A stretch of 40,117 nucleotides of DNA from positions 1-40,117 of the forward strand of contig NZ_KB894151.1 of assembly GCF_000374365.1 (NCBI RefSeq). The letters are read 5' to 3'. Numbering within the stretch: the first letter of the stretch is position 1; the number at the start of each line of letters is the position of its first letter. The stretch comes from Bacteroides gallinarum DSM 18171 = JCM 13658 (GTDB taxonomy: Bacteria > Bacteroidota > Bacteroidia > Bacteroidales > Bacteroidaceae). The notes beneath the pieces were generated by a model. That model searched no databases and was not told the origin of the DNA. It saw only the letters and a list, made by a program, of their open reading frames with translations. Below are positions 8,747-17,857 of the stretch, in pieces. The position numbers and the translations under genes are program-made.

Positions 8747-8790
8747 TTTCCGGTAAAGATTGTAACTAAGGAATGTTTGTTACCGGGAAA
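8747..8790. repeat. Inverted repeat in the divergent acetyltransferase/padR region
   Basis: TTTCCGGTAA (8747-8756) and TTACCGGGAAA (8780-8790) are reverse complements apart from one extra G, separated by 23 nt. A second dyad, GTATT-N2-TTAA-N2-AATAC, follows at 8793-8810. They may be protein-binding sites for one of the two divergent genes. Confidence 0.45.
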
Positions 8791-8818
8791 GAGTATTTCT
8801 TAAAGAATACTAATATAA

Positions 8819-8841
8819 AGTACTTTGTAATACAAGGTACT
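8819..8841. promoter_or_regulatory. Putative PadR operator
   Basis: This is a 23-bp palindrome, AGTACTTTGTA-A-TACAAGGTACT, with one mismatch between the arms. It sits 11 nt upstream of the padR -7 element. Its position suggests autoregulation by the PadR-type repressor encoded downstream, as is common in that family. This is inferred from position and symmetry only. Confidence 0.5.
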
Positions 8842-8860
8842 AAGATAATACATATATTTG
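8824..8860 (+). promoter_or_regulatory. Promoter of the padR-pspC pair
   Basis: The -7 element is TATATTTG at 8853-8860, preceded by TTTG at 8824-8827. The 25-nt spacer is longer than usual, and the upstream element lies within the palindrome. The leader to the padR ATG is about 60 nt and contains a small stem (AGATG/CATCT, 8875-8891). Confidence 0.6.
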
Positions 8861-8927
8861 TGCCATACAAAGAAGATGAAAGCAGCATCTTTATCGTGAT
8901 TAGTAAAAATTTAATAGCATATAGATT

Positions 8928-9254
8928 ATGGACGTTAATAATGTAAAGTCGCAGATGCGCAAAGGCATGCTTGAATATTGTATCATGCTATTGCTCCATA
9001 AAGAGCCGGCTTATGCTTCGGATATCATACAAAAGCTGAAAGAAGCACGGCTGATTGTGGTGGAAGGGACGCTCTATCCATTGCTCACCCGCTTGAAGAA
9101 CGACGAGTTGTTGAGTTACGAATGGATAGAATCCACACAAGGACCTCCTCGTAAATATTATAAGCTCACGGAGAAGGGAGAGGCCTTTTTGGGCGAGCTG
9201 GAAATATCCTGGAGGGAATTGAACGATACGGTCAATCACATTGCCAACAATTAG
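8928..9254 (+). CDS. PadR-family transcriptional regulator
   Basis: The 108-residue protein is a one-domain PadR-type winged helix: GMLEYCIMLLLHKEPAYASDIIQKL (helices 1-3), LIVVEGTLYPLLTRLKNDELLSYEW (recognition helix and wing), and GPPRKYYKLTEKGEAFL. These proteins are usually dimeric repressors that respond to ligands or membrane stress. It is followed after 50 nt by a PspC-domain membrane protein, an arrangement in which the regulator probably controls its own operon. A palindrome overlapping the promoter is the likely operator. Confidence 0.93.
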   Translation: MDVNNVKSQMRKGMLEYCIMLLLHKEPAYASDIIQKLKEARLIVVEGTLYPLLTRLKNDELLSYEWIESTQGPPRKYYKLTEKGEAFLGELEISWRELNDTVNHIANN

Positions 9255-9304
9255 CGGCCGATAGTTGTATATAGTAATGGAATAATAAATAAAAACATAT
9301 AATA

Positions 9305-10408
9305 ATGAAAAAGACATTAACGGTAAATTTAGGCGGAACAGTTTTCCATATCGATGAAGATGCTTACCGCCTGCTGGATAATTATTTGAGTAACTTGAAA
9401 ATTCATTTCCGCAAGGAACCCGGTGCGGATGAGATTATAGATGACATTGAACGCCGTATTTCCGAACTCTTTACGGAGAAACTTGCTGCCGGTTTGCAGG
9501 TCATTACCATAACCGATGTGGAAGAGGTTATTGCCCGTATGGGAAAACCGGAAGATATGGAGACGGATAACGACAACGGGGCTTCTTCCGCCAATAATAC
9601 CAATAACGGTTATGGAGCGGGAGCGCGAAGCAACAACCCGGATGCGTCCCATACTACGCGCCGCCGCCTCTACCGCAATCCGGACGACAAGTTGCTGGGT
9701 GGCGTTATCAGTGGCATGGCTGCATACTTAGGCTGGGATGTGACTTTGCTGCGCCTGTTGTTGCTGGTAGTATTGATTTGCGGGGTAGGAACGTTGATTC
9801 CGGTCTATATCGTTTGCTGGCTGGTAATTCCCGAGGCACATACGGCTGCCGAGAAGCTGAGTATGCGCGGTGAAGCCGTTACGGTGGAGAATATAGGAAA
9901 AACCGTAACCGACGGGTTCGAAAAAGTGGCTAACGGTGTAAATGACTATATAAAATCCGATAAACCCCGTACTTTCTTACAGAAATCGGGCGATGCCCTG
10001 GTTATGGTTGCCGGTTGGTTTTTCAAAATCTGCCTGGTGATATTCGCTATCATTTGCAGTCCGCTGTTGTTTGTGTTCGGAGTGGTGTTCGTGGCTTTGC
10101 TTTTTGCAGCCGTAATGGTGGCTATCGGCGGGGGAGCTGCATTGATTTCACTGTTTCCCACCTTCGATATGGTGTTGCCTACTTCTCCGTTGTCCGCTAT
10201 CGTGATGTATATTGCGGGTATTCTGTTGGTGGGTATTCCGTTGATAAGCCTTGTATGGGCGATATTCAGCCAGGTATTCAAGTGGCAGCCTATGGTTTCC
10301 GGACTGAAGTGGACTTTGGTTATTCTTTGGATTGTTAGCGCGGCTGTTTTCGGTATCTGCTACACTATGCATGGAGCTACATTTCCGATACCGGGTGTTT
10401 TTGCCTGA
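9305..10408 (+). CDS. PspC-domain membrane protein
   Basis: The 367-residue protein has an N-terminal soluble domain (about 1-85, KKTLTVNLGGTVFHIDEDAY and EEVIARMGKPEDM) and a short polar linker (about 95-118). The PspC domain follows at about 118-178 (LYRNPDDKLLGGVISGMAAYLG, then a membrane span ending WLVIPEA). Four or more further hydrophobic segments lie in the C-terminal half. PspC proteins are inner-membrane components of phage-shock-type envelope stress responses. No pspA or other psp gene is nearby, so the role here is inferred. It is the second gene of the padR pair and is followed by a strong hairpin. Confidence 0.88.
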   Translation: MKKTLTVNLGGTVFHIDEDAYRLLDNYLSNLKIHFRKEPGADEIIDDIERRISELFTEKLAAGLQVITITDVEEVIARMGKPEDMETDNDNGASSANNTNNGYGAGARSNNPDASHTTRRRLYRNPDDKLLGGVISGMAAYLGWDVTLLRLLLLVVLICGVGTLIPVYIVCWLVIPEAHTAAEKLSMRGEAVTVENIGKTVTDGFEKVANGVNDYIKSDKPRTFLQKSGDALVMVAGWFFKICLVIFAIICSPLLFVFGVVFVALLFAAVMVAIGGGAALISLFPTFDMVLPTSPLSAIVMYIAGILLVGIPLISLVWAIFSQVFKWQPMVSGLKWTLVILWIVSAAVFGICYTMHGATFPIPGVFA

Positions 10409-10472
10409 CGGGTGTTTGTTAGCATCATAGCAGGTGTGAAGTTAATAAGATTACCTGCAAAGAGTTAATATC

Positions 10473-10527
10473 ATAAAAAAAGGAAGTTAACATCATCGTA
10501 CAAATGATGTTAACTTCCTTTTTTTAT
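10473..10527. terminator. Bidirectional terminator between pspC and the S9 peptidase gene
   Basis: A perfect 24-bp stem (10473-10496 with 10504-10527) closes a 7-nt loop. Seven A's on one arm and seven T's on the other give a proper U-tract in both directions. It serves the convergent pspC and peptidase genes. Confidence 0.92.
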
Positions 10528-10548
10528 AATGTCTGTTGCCTGCTTGTC

Positions 10549-12666
10549 CTATCGTTCGGCCGGTTTCAGCCATTTATCCAGCCATTCGAAGAATGTACGC
10601 TGCCACAGGACACCGTTTTGCGGTTTCAGCACCCAGTGGTTTTCATCGGGATAGATAAGCAACTCGGCAGGAACGCCACGCATAACGGCAGCGTCGAAAG
10701 CTGCCATAGCCTGGTTAGCGAGGATGCGGAAATCTTTTTCACCGTGAATACAGAGGATAGGAGTATCCCATTTGTCTACGAAGCGGTGGGGCGAATTGGC
10801 AAATGTGCGTTGGGCTGTGGCATTGTTCTTTTCCCAGTATGCGCCTCCCATATCCCAGTTGGCAAACCATTTCTCCTCTGTTTCCAGGTATTGCATTTCC
10901 ATATTGAAGATACCGTCGTGGGCGATAAATGCCTTGAAACGTTTGTCGTGATGTCCGGCAAGCCAGTAAACGGAGAACCCTCCGAAGCTGGCGCCTACGC
11001 AACCCAGGCGGTCTTTGTCCACAAACGGTTCTTTTGCCATTTCGTCTATGGCCGTGAAGTAATCCTTCATACACTGGCCGCCGTAATCGCCGCTGATAGC
11101 TTCATTCCATTCTACGCCGAAACCCGGAAGGCCGCGGCGGTTGGGAGCTACGATAATATAATCGTTGGCTGCCATAATCTGGAAGTTCCAGCGGTAACTC
11201 CAAAACTGGCTGACGGGGCTCTGAGGACCGCCTTCGCAGAAAAGCAGGGTAGGATATTTCTTGTTGGGGTCGAACCGGGGCGGATAGACAACCCATGTCA
11301 ACATCTGCTTGCCGTCGGTAGTCTTCATCCAACGGGCTTCCACTTTGCCCATTTCCAACTGGTCGTAAATCTGTTTGTTCTCGAAAGTGAGCTGCTTGGC
11401 TTCGGCAAAGGCTTCACCGTTGCGTTCCTTGCTTACGGCATAGATTTCGTCGCCCATGCTCATGGAGTGGCGCTTGGCTATGACCTTGTCGCCGCAAAGG
11501 GCAAGAGAGGCGTAGTCGTACATGCCGTCGGTAAGCCGGTTCAACCGGTCGTTGGCGGTAAGGTCGATATTGTATATTTGCGTTTCGCCATGCCATACAC
11601 CGATGAAGTAGATGCTTCGGGAATCTTCGTTCCACAGGAAAGCATCCACATTGGATTCGAAAGCTTTGCTTACAAAACGCTTTTCCCCGGTTTCGAGGTT
11701 CATGATGAACAGACGGTTCAAATCCGCTTCGTAACCGTCGCGCTCCATACTTTGCCATGCAATGTATTTACCGTCGGGAGAGTATTGGGGATTGGTATCG
11801 TATCCTTTATTTTCTTCGGTAATGTTCTCTGTTTTTTGGGTGGCAAGGTCGTAGATATAAATATCCGAGTTGGTAGAGACGGCATAAGCCAGTCCGGTCT
11901 TTTTACGGCAGGTATAGGCTATTTTGTCGGAAGAAGGGCTCCAGGCCAACTGCTCGATACCGCCCCAGGGCTTCATCGGGCTTTCATAGGGTTCGCCGTC
12001 CAGGATGTCCCGGACGTTGCTGATACCGTTACCGTCGAATTCGGCTACGAACGGATGCGGAGCGGTCGTTACCCATTCATCCCAATGCTTGTACATCAGG
12101 TCGGTAACGATGATACCGGTTGCTTTGGGCAAATCGGGATGTTTGTCGGCAGTGCTCTGTACGGTTTTTACCTGGGCAATGAAAAGCAGCTTCTTGCCGT
12201 CGGGGGAGAAGGCAAAACCTTCAATGTCTCCGTCGTACTCGGTGAGCTGTTTGCGTTCCGTACCGTCGGGGTTCATTTCCCATACCTGGCTGCTGCCGCT
12301 TTCGTTGCAAAGGAAGGCAATCTTCTTGCCATCCTTAATCCAGGCGGGCTGGCTTTCCTGCCAGTTGTCACGGGTAATTTGCCGGTGGTTGCCGCCGTCG
12401 GCATCCATGACGAACAATTCGTTGTTACTCTTGTTTTCCGGTACACTGTAATAGGCTACCGAATAGGCTATCTGCTTCTCGTCGGGCGATACGGCTACGC
12501 TACCGATACGCCCCATTGCCCAAAGCGCCTCGGGGGTCATACGCTTACCTTCAATCTTGATGTCCGGTTTCCCGATAAGCGCGTCGTTTTGTCCTGCTTC
12601 TTTCGTTCCGCCGCAGGATGCCAACATGATTGCTGCCGACATAAATAATAGGTTTGATTGTTTCAT
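10549..12666 (-). CDS. S9 prolyl-oligopeptidase-family lipoprotein (dipeptidyl-peptidase 5-like)
   Basis: The 705-residue product begins with a lipoprotein signal; the lipobox LASC puts the modified Cys at residue 18, so it is probably membrane-anchored outside the cytoplasm. The N-terminal half is a seven-bladed TolB/WD40-like beta-propeller with repeats such as FAFSPDGKKLLF and YSPDGKYIAW. The C-terminal half is an alpha/beta hydrolase with catalytic S560 (GASFGG), D645 (GEKDFR) and H677 (ENHW). The family removes dipeptides or acylated residues from peptides. Overall architecture resembles the periplasmic DPP5 of Porphyromonas, which is an analogy rather than proof. It starts 44 nt after the MATE gene and is probably co-transcribed with it. 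Confidence 0.9.
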   Translation of the reverse strand: MKQSNLLFMSAAIMLASCGGTKEAGQNDALIGKPDIKIEGKRMTPEALWAMGRIGSVAVSPDEKQIAYSVAYYSVPENKSNNELFVMDADGGNHRQITRDNWQESQPAWIKDGKKIAFLCNESGSSQVWEMNPDGTERKQLTEYDGDIEGFAFSPDGKKLLFIAQVKTVQSTADKHPDLPKATGIIVTDLMYKHWDEWVTTAPHPFVAEFDGNGISNVRDILDGEPYESPMKPWGGIEQLAWSPSSDKIAYTCRKKTGLAYAVSTNSDIYIYDLATQKTENITEENKGYDTNPQYSPDGKYIAWQSMERDGYEADLNRLFIMNLETGEKRFVSKAFESNVDAFLWNEDSRSIYFIGVWHGETQIYNIDLTANDRLNRLTDGMYDYASLALCGDKVIAKRHSMSMGDEIYAVSKERNGEAFAEAKQLTFENKQIYDQLEMGKVEARWMKTTDGKQMLTWVVYPPRFDPNKKYPTLLFCEGGPQSPVSQFWSYRWNFQIMAANDYIIVAPNRRGLPGFGVEWNEAISGDYGGQCMKDYFTAIDEMAKEPFVDKDRLGCVGASFGGFSVYWLAGHHDKRFKAFIAHDGIFNMEMQYLETEEKWFANWDMGGAYWEKNNATAQRTFANSPHRFVDKWDTPILCIHGEKDFRILANQAMAAFDAAVMRGVPAELLIYPDENHWVLKPQNGVLWQRTFFEWLDKWLKPAER

Positions 12667-12710
12667 ATAGGTTTGAATTTTTATTTTGGTAGCGAAGATA
12701 GGGAATTAAT

Positions 12711-14048
12711 TTAAATTTTCTTCAGGCTCCATTTTCCTTTCTTCATATAGAAATAGCAAAGTGTCCAGATACCTAAGGAATAGACGATTTCCGATGTCCA
12801 GGCAAATGCCACGTCTAATTTCAGGTAAGCTACGATGTAAGTGATGTAACAGGTATAAATTACCAGCGTTATCATTTCCAGAGCCAGTGCGGTACGCGTG
12901 TTTCCTGTTCCTGATACGGACTGGAAATAAACGTTTGCCGGAACGAGGAACAGATACGAGAAGCAGAGTACCCAAAGCGAGGGGATAGCGGCTTCCTGCA
13001 ACTCCGGCATATCTGTGTACACACTCAATATCAGCTTGGGGAATAGTGCAAAGAGAATGGCAAATGGCAATACGAAGACGTAGGCTATGCGTATGTGCTG
13101 CCGTATCGTTCCGGGTACGGAACCGATATTCCCCGCTCCGATAAGGTTACTGACCAGTGAACCGCAGGTAGAGGCGAATGCCATCATAACCATGAACATG
13201 ATTCCCGATACGTTACGGATGATATTCGTGATAGCCAGCGAGCGCTCTCCCAAGTGCTCTACATAGAGGAAAAGCAGGAACCAGGTGGAAAGCGACAGGA
13301 AGTTCTGTACCATTGTCCACAGGGAAACGTTGAGCATCCGTTTGAGTATGTCCCAACGGATACCCGGTATTTTGTCCAGTCCGTACTTATGGATGTCAAT
13401 GCGGTTACGGGTATAGAGGATAAAGAATATCAGTGATACCAGCTCCGCCATGGACGAACCGATAGCGGCTCCGGCAATACCGAGGGCGGGAAATCCGAAT
13501 TTTCCGAATATCAGTATGTAGTTGAATACGATGTTGCTCAATACCATGACAATGGAATTGAGTGTCAAGGTTTTGGTTTGCGTTGTTCCCAGGAAGAATG
13601 CGCGGAACATTACTGCCGTAAAAGAGAAGAAGAAACCGAAAACACGCCAGTTGAGGTAACTTATCGCCGCATCGAAAATATGTTCGGAAGAAACGAGCCG
13701 CTTCAATATAGCCGGGGCGAAGCAATAGCAGACGATAAACATGATTGCCGCCATTCCTAATTGGAAATAGACGCCCTGATAGAATAAGTTTCCTATCTCT
13801 TTGTATTGTTGCTCGCCATTACGCCGTGCAATCAGAATTTGTGCCCCGATACTGAAACCGAATGCCACCATGAACATTACTATGTAGAAAATGCCCGCAA
13901 TGGCGGATGCCCCTAATTCTATTTCGCCTACACGCCCCAGGAAGGCGGTGTCTGTCATGCCAATCATCTGCTCCATGAGCAGGCTGATTAGGATAGGGTA
14001 GGCGATGAGCCAAATCTCTTTGTAGGTGTATTTAGTTTGCATATTCAA
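12711..14048 (-). CDS. MATE-family multidrug/metabolite efflux transporter
   Basis: The 445-residue inner-membrane protein has the twelve hydrophobic segments expected of MATE antiporters. Typical features are LLMEQMIGMTDTAFLGRVGEIELGASAIAG near the N-terminus and the internal repeat MVMMAFASTCGSLVSNLIGAGN. MATE proteins export cationic drugs or metabolites in exchange for Na+ or H+; the substrate cannot be deduced. It lies between yidC, from which it is separated by a terminator hairpin, and the S9 peptidase gene 44 nt downstream. Confidence 0.92.
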   Translation of the reverse strand: MNMQTKYTYKEIWLIAYPILISLLMEQMIGMTDTAFLGRVGEIELGASAIAGIFYIVMFMVAFGFSIGAQILIARRNGEQQYKEIGNLFYQGVYFQLGMAAIMFIVCYCFAPAILKRLVSSEHIFDAAISYLNWRVFGFFFSFTAVMFRAFFLGTTQTKTLTLNSIVMVLSNIVFNYILIFGKFGFPALGIAGAAIGSSMAELVSLIFFILYTRNRIDIHKYGLDKIPGIRWDILKRMLNVSLWTMVQNFLSLSTWFLLFLYVEHLGERSLAITNIIRNVSGIMFMVMMAFASTCGSLVSNLIGAGNIGSVPGTIRQHIRIAYVFVLPFAILFALFPKLILSVYTDMPELQEAAIPSLWVLCFSYLFLVPANVYFQSVSGTGNTRTALALEMITLVIYTCYITYIVAYLKLDVAFAWTSEIVYSLGIWTLCYFYMKKGKWSLKKI

Positions 14049-14086
14049 TAGATTAAGTTTTTTGTTATCTTAAGAAAGGAAAAGAA

Positions 14087-14119
14087 AGCCGGGCAATGCA
14101 GTGTATGTATTGTCCGGCT
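14087..14119 (-). terminator. Terminator after yidC
   Basis: An 11-bp stem (14087-14097 with 14109-14119, one mismatch) has an 11-nt loop. On the minus strand it is followed by a T-rich tract. It lies 31 nt beyond the yidC stop and separates pyrG-yidC from the MATE gene. Confidence 0.7.
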
Positions 14120-14150
14120 CCCTCTGGTGAACACTTCTCTGAACAGAAAT

Positions 14151-15998
14151 TTACTTCTTGTTCTGTTTTGCTTTCATCATCTGCTCTTGTTGCTTCTGCA
14201 TAGCTTCAAGGCGGGCGGCGAAGCCGGTCTTTTTCATTTTCTTCGGGTCTTTCTTCTTGGCTTCCAGTTGTGCAAGAAGGGCTTCTTCATCGGTCGTCTT
14301 ACGTAAGATAAGCGTAGTTACCACGCTGATAAGCGTTGAAATGAAGTAGTAATAATTCAGTCCCGAAGGATAGTCGTTCAAGATGAACAGGAACATGACG
14401 GGCATCAGGTAAGACATCCATTTCATGGCTGCCATTTGCGGGTTGGCGCCCGTGTCCTGCTGCTGCATCATAAACCTGGTGTTCAGAATATTCGTTACCG
14501 TCATTAACAGGCAGAACAGGCTCAGGTGGCTGCCCAGGAACGGAATATGGAACGGGAAGTTGATGAACGCATCGTATGTGGACAGGTCGTCGGCCCACAG
14601 GAAACTCTCCTGGCGAAGCTCGATAGCACTCGGTACGAACATGAACAATGCCATTAGGATAGGGAACTGAATCAGCATCGGCAAACATCCGCCCATTGGG
14701 CTGACTCCGTACTGGCTGTAAAGCCCCATTACTTCCTGCTGTTTTTTCATGGCATCTTCCTGCTTGGGGTATTTCTTGCCGATTTCATCTATTTTCGGTT
14801 TCAACACGCGCATCTTGGCAGAAGATATGTACGTTTTCCATGTTGCAGGGAACACTACCGCTTTTACAATCAGTGTCATCAGCAGCAAAACGATTCCCAT
14901 GCTCAGTCCCCAGCTTGACAACCAGTCGAAGATGTTGATAGTAAACAGCTTGTTTATCCAGCGGATTAACGGCCAGCCAAGATATACCAGGCGGTTGAGT
15001 TCCCATTTTTCGGTACGTCCCTTGTCGAGCGCGGTAAGCGTCTTATAATGGTTGGGACCGAAATAGAAATACAATTGCGTCGGAGTTTTGCCGGTCGGGT
15101 CGAAAACGGTACTCATTTCGGCAGAGTAATCCTTGATATATCCGCTGCCTTGCGCCTCCATTTTCGAGTTCAGCTTGGTCTTTTCGAAATCTGCATCAGC
15201 TAGGAATACGGAGGAGAAGAACTGGTTTTTGAAAGCAATCCAGTCCAGGCGTTCCGCAACTTCCTTTTCATCGTTCTTGCCGGCAGACAGATAATCGGTT
15301 CCGTCTCCGGTGATTTTATAGGTCAGCTCCGATAAACGATTTTCGTATGTATAGCCTTTCTCTATCTGGCGGGCGCGTTGCGACCACTCGATGTCTACGT
15401 AATCGGTATTTGCCAGTTTGTCCGCCATACCTACGGCATCGATTGTAAAGTCTACCAGGTAGGTATCGTTATGCATGGCATACTTAAAGTCGATATAGCT
15501 GGCGCTGTCCGCTGCCAACCGCATGGTTACGGTACTGTCCGTACGCTCGGCTACGGTGAAGTAGTAGTTTTCGGTCTGTATCGTCTCCTTTTTGTTATAG
15601 AAAAGGAAATTCATGGAGGCATCATCGCCGCTGAATAGGGTGACGGGCGTTTTCTTGTCCTGCCCCATGTACTCTTTCAGTGTGGCCGATGAAATACGTC
15701 CGCCTTTGGCAGCTACTGTCAGTTCTGCCAGGTTGTTCTGTATAGTCACCTGGGAGTCGGTTCCCCGGAGCGCATCGAAGAAAAGGGCGGTAGAGTCTGT
15801 CGTTTGAGTCTCTTTGTCATTGGCCAGAGCAGCTTCGGCTTTTGCTTTCAGGTCGGCTTCGCGTTGTTGTACTTGGGCTATGGAGTCATAATAACGCTGT
15901 TGCGCCGCCAGTTGCTCCTTGCTCGGACGGCTCAGGAAGCTGAACCCCACTAACAAAACAGCCATTAGCACAAGGCCTGTGATGGTATTTTTATCCAT
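14151..15998 (-). CDS. yidC: Membrane protein insertase YidC
   Basis: YidC inserts membrane proteins into the inner membrane, alone or with SecYEG; ATP synthase c-subunits are classic clients. The 615-residue protein has the Gram-negative layout: an N-terminal anchor (TITGLVLMAVLLVGFSFL), a large periplasmic beta-domain (about 55-350), and the conserved 60K insertase core (about 365-570, with TWKTYISSAKMRVLKPKI, YGVSPMGGCLPMLIQFPI and FLFILNDYPSGLNYYY). A Lys/Met/Gln-rich cytoplasmic tail follows. It lies 39 nt after pyrG and is probably co-transcribed with it. Confidence 0.97.
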   Translation of the reverse strand: MDKNTITGLVLMAVLLVGFSFLSRPSKEQLAAQQRYYDSIAQVQQREADLKAKAEAALANDKETQTTDSTALFFDALRGTDSQVTIQNNLAELTVAAKGGRISSATLKEYMGQDKKTPVTLFSGDDASMNFLFYNKKETIQTENYYFTVAERTDSTVTMRLAADSASYIDFKYAMHNDTYLVDFTIDAVGMADKLANTDYVDIEWSQRARQIEKGYTYENRLSELTYKITGDGTDYLSAGKNDEKEVAERLDWIAFKNQFFSSVFLADADFEKTKLNSKMEAQGSGYIKDYSAEMSTVFDPTGKTPTQLYFYFGPNHYKTLTALDKGRTEKWELNRLVYLGWPLIRWINKLFTINIFDWLSSWGLSMGIVLLLMTLIVKAVVFPATWKTYISSAKMRVLKPKIDEIGKKYPKQEDAMKKQQEVMGLYSQYGVSPMGGCLPMLIQFPILMALFMFVPSAIELRQESFLWADDLSTYDAFINFPFHIPFLGSHLSLFCLLMTVTNILNTRFMMQQQDTGANPQMAAMKWMSYLMPVMFLFILNDYPSGLNYYYFISTLISVVTTLILRKTTDEEALLAQLEAKKKDPKKMKKTGFAARLEAMQKQQEQMMKAKQNKK

Positions 15999-16037
15999 TT
16001 AGTCAATTATGAATTATCAATTATTAATTAGTAACGG

Positions 16038-17651
16038 TTACTTTTTTTCATTTTCGATTGCGGCTTTCACGAAAGCTACGAACAACGGATGCGGATGCAA
16101 TACCGTACTGCTGTATTCCGGGTGGAATTGAGTTCCGACAAACCATTTGAGTTCCGGTATCTCTACGATTTCCACTAAATCGGATTCCGGGTTGATACCT
16201 GAACATTTCATGCCAGCCGCCTCGTATTCCGCTTTGTAGGCATTGTTGAATTCGTAACGGTGGCGGTGGCGTTCCTGGATGTGTTCCGTCTCGTAAGCCT
16301 CATATGCTTTGCTGCCTTCCTGCAATATGCATTCGTAAGCACCCAGGCGCATGGTTCCGCCCATGTTGGTAATGGATTTCTGCTCCTCCATGATGTCGAT
16401 AACATTATGGGGTGTTTTTTCATCCATTTCGCGCGAGTTGGCATCTGTATAGCCTAATACGTTGCGTGCGAACTCGATTGCTATACATTGCATACCCAGG
16501 CAGATACCGAATGTGGGAATATCGTGCGTGCGCGCATATTTGATAGCAACGAATTTGCCGGCAATACCGCGTTCGCCGAAGCCCGGTCCTATAAGGACTC
16601 CCGCCATGCCTTTTAAGGCTTCCGCCACATTTTCGTCCGTCAACTTCTCGCTGTTTACGAAATCTACCGATACCTTACGGTCATTGTAGGTTCCGGCCTG
16701 CGAAAGAGCCTCGCGAATGGATTTGTAAGCATCCTGCAAATCGTATTTGCCGACCAGCGCGATGTGTACCGGTTCTGTGGTTTCCGCTTTATGACGGCGT
16801 TCAAGGAAAGCGCGCCATGGTCCCAATCCGGGAGTGTCGCCGACAGGAAGCCCCATTTTCCTTAAAATCGTTTCGTCCAGTCCTTGCGCCTGCATTAAGA
16901 TAGGCACTTCGTATATGGTCGGTGCGTCGATACTCTGCACGACGGCATTTTCGTCTACATTACAGAAAAGGGCTACTTTCTTGCGCAGGTTGGTGCTCAG
17001 CTCGTGTTCCGTACGGAGTACGAGTACATCGGGCTGGATTCCCGCACTTTGCAATTCCTTTACGGAATGCTGGGTGGGTTTCGTTTTCAATTCACCGGCA
17101 GCAGCAAGATAGGGTACATAGGTCAGGTGTACGCACAACGCGTCTTTACCCAGCTCCCACTTCAACTGGCGGATGCTTTCCAGGTAGGGGAGAGATTCGA
17201 TGTCGCCCACCGTACCGCCAATTTCGGTAATAACAAAATCGAACTTGTATTTGTTACCCAACAGCTTTACATTACGTTTGATTTCATCCGTGATGTGGGG
17301 GATAACCTGAATCGTTTTCCCCAGGTAGTCGCCTCGGCGTTCTTTGTCGATAACGCTTTTATAGATACGTCCGGTGGTAATGTTGTTGGCCTTGGTAGTC
17401 TGGATGCCCAGGAAGCGTTCGTAGTGCCCCAAGTCAAGGTCGGCTTCATGACCGTCTACCGTTACGTAGCATTCTCCGTGTTCATAAGGGTTCAGTGTGC
17501 CCGGGTCTATATTGATATACGGGTCGAACTTCTGAATCGTTACTTTATAACCTCTTGCTTGTAATAATTTACCGATGGATGATGAAATAATGCCTTTCCC
17601 TAATGAGGAGGCAACGCCACCGGTGACGAAAATATACTTTGTTTCTCCCAC
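16038..17651 (-). CDS. pyrG: CTP synthase
   Basis: CTP synthase makes CTP from UTP, ATP and glutamine, the last step of de novo pyrimidine nucleotide synthesis. The 537-residue length is normal. The N-terminal amidoligase domain carries FVTGGVASSLGKGI and the UTP/Mg2+-site HEADLDLGHYERF. The C-terminal class-I glutaminase domain carries GICLGMQC with nucleophile C384, and the FHPEYSS segment near the end. It heads the pyrG-yidC transcription unit. Confidence 0.98.
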   Translation of the reverse strand: MGETKYIFVTGGVASSLGKGIISSSIGKLLQARGYKVTIQKFDPYINIDPGTLNPYEHGECYVTVDGHEADLDLGHYERFLGIQTTKANNITTGRIYKSVIDKERRGDYLGKTIQVIPHITDEIKRNVKLLGNKYKFDFVITEIGGTVGDIESLPYLESIRQLKWELGKDALCVHLTYVPYLAAAGELKTKPTQHSVKELQSAGIQPDVLVLRTEHELSTNLRKKVALFCNVDENAVVQSIDAPTIYEVPILMQAQGLDETILRKMGLPVGDTPGLGPWRAFLERRHKAETTEPVHIALVGKYDLQDAYKSIREALSQAGTYNDRKVSVDFVNSEKLTDENVAEALKGMAGVLIGPGFGERGIAGKFVAIKYARTHDIPTFGICLGMQCIAIEFARNVLGYTDANSREMDEKTPHNVIDIMEEQKSITNMGGTMRLGAYECILQEGSKAYEAYETEHIQERHRHRYEFNNAYKAEYEAAGMKCSGINPESDLVEIVEIPELKWFVGTQFHPEYSSTVLHPHPLFVAFVKAAIENEKK

Positions 17652-17692
17652 AGCTATACTGTTTTAAAATGTTTTCTCTAAAAATTAAAGCG

Positions 17693-17723
17693 CAAAATTA
17701 TGAAAAAAAAGAGGAAGTACATA
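17693..17723 (-). promoter_or_regulatory. Promoter of pyrG-yidC
   Basis: On the minus strand TAATTTTG (17700-17693) matches TAnnTTTG. TATG, a 3-of-4 match to TTTG, lies 19 nt upstream (17723-17720). The -7 element ends 41 nt before the pyrG ATG. Confidence 0.65.
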
Positions 17724-17800
17724 ACAGTTTAGTGAAAACAATTATAAAAAGTGGCATATGCATGCATAATAAGTTCCTGATAAACTTTCACTTCCCGTCT

Positions 17801-17831
17801 TTTGTAGTCTGAACATTTTGGTTTAATTTTG
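17801..17831 (+). promoter_or_regulatory. Near-consensus Bacteroidetes promoter of the DUF3078 gene
   Basis: TTTG (17801-17804), a 19-nt spacer and TAATTTTG (17824-17831) match the sigma-ABfr consensus in both elements. The start codon is 26 nt beyond the -7 element. Confidence 0.85.
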
Positions 17832-17857
17832 CGTTCGAATATAGATTTTAAGGGAAT

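Noticed and set aside
10504..12648. A 714-codon open frame antisense to the S9 peptidase gene
   Set aside because: The minus-strand gene has a lipobox, propeller repeats and a full catalytic triad. The antisense frame has no recognisable domain and is a by-product of codon composition.
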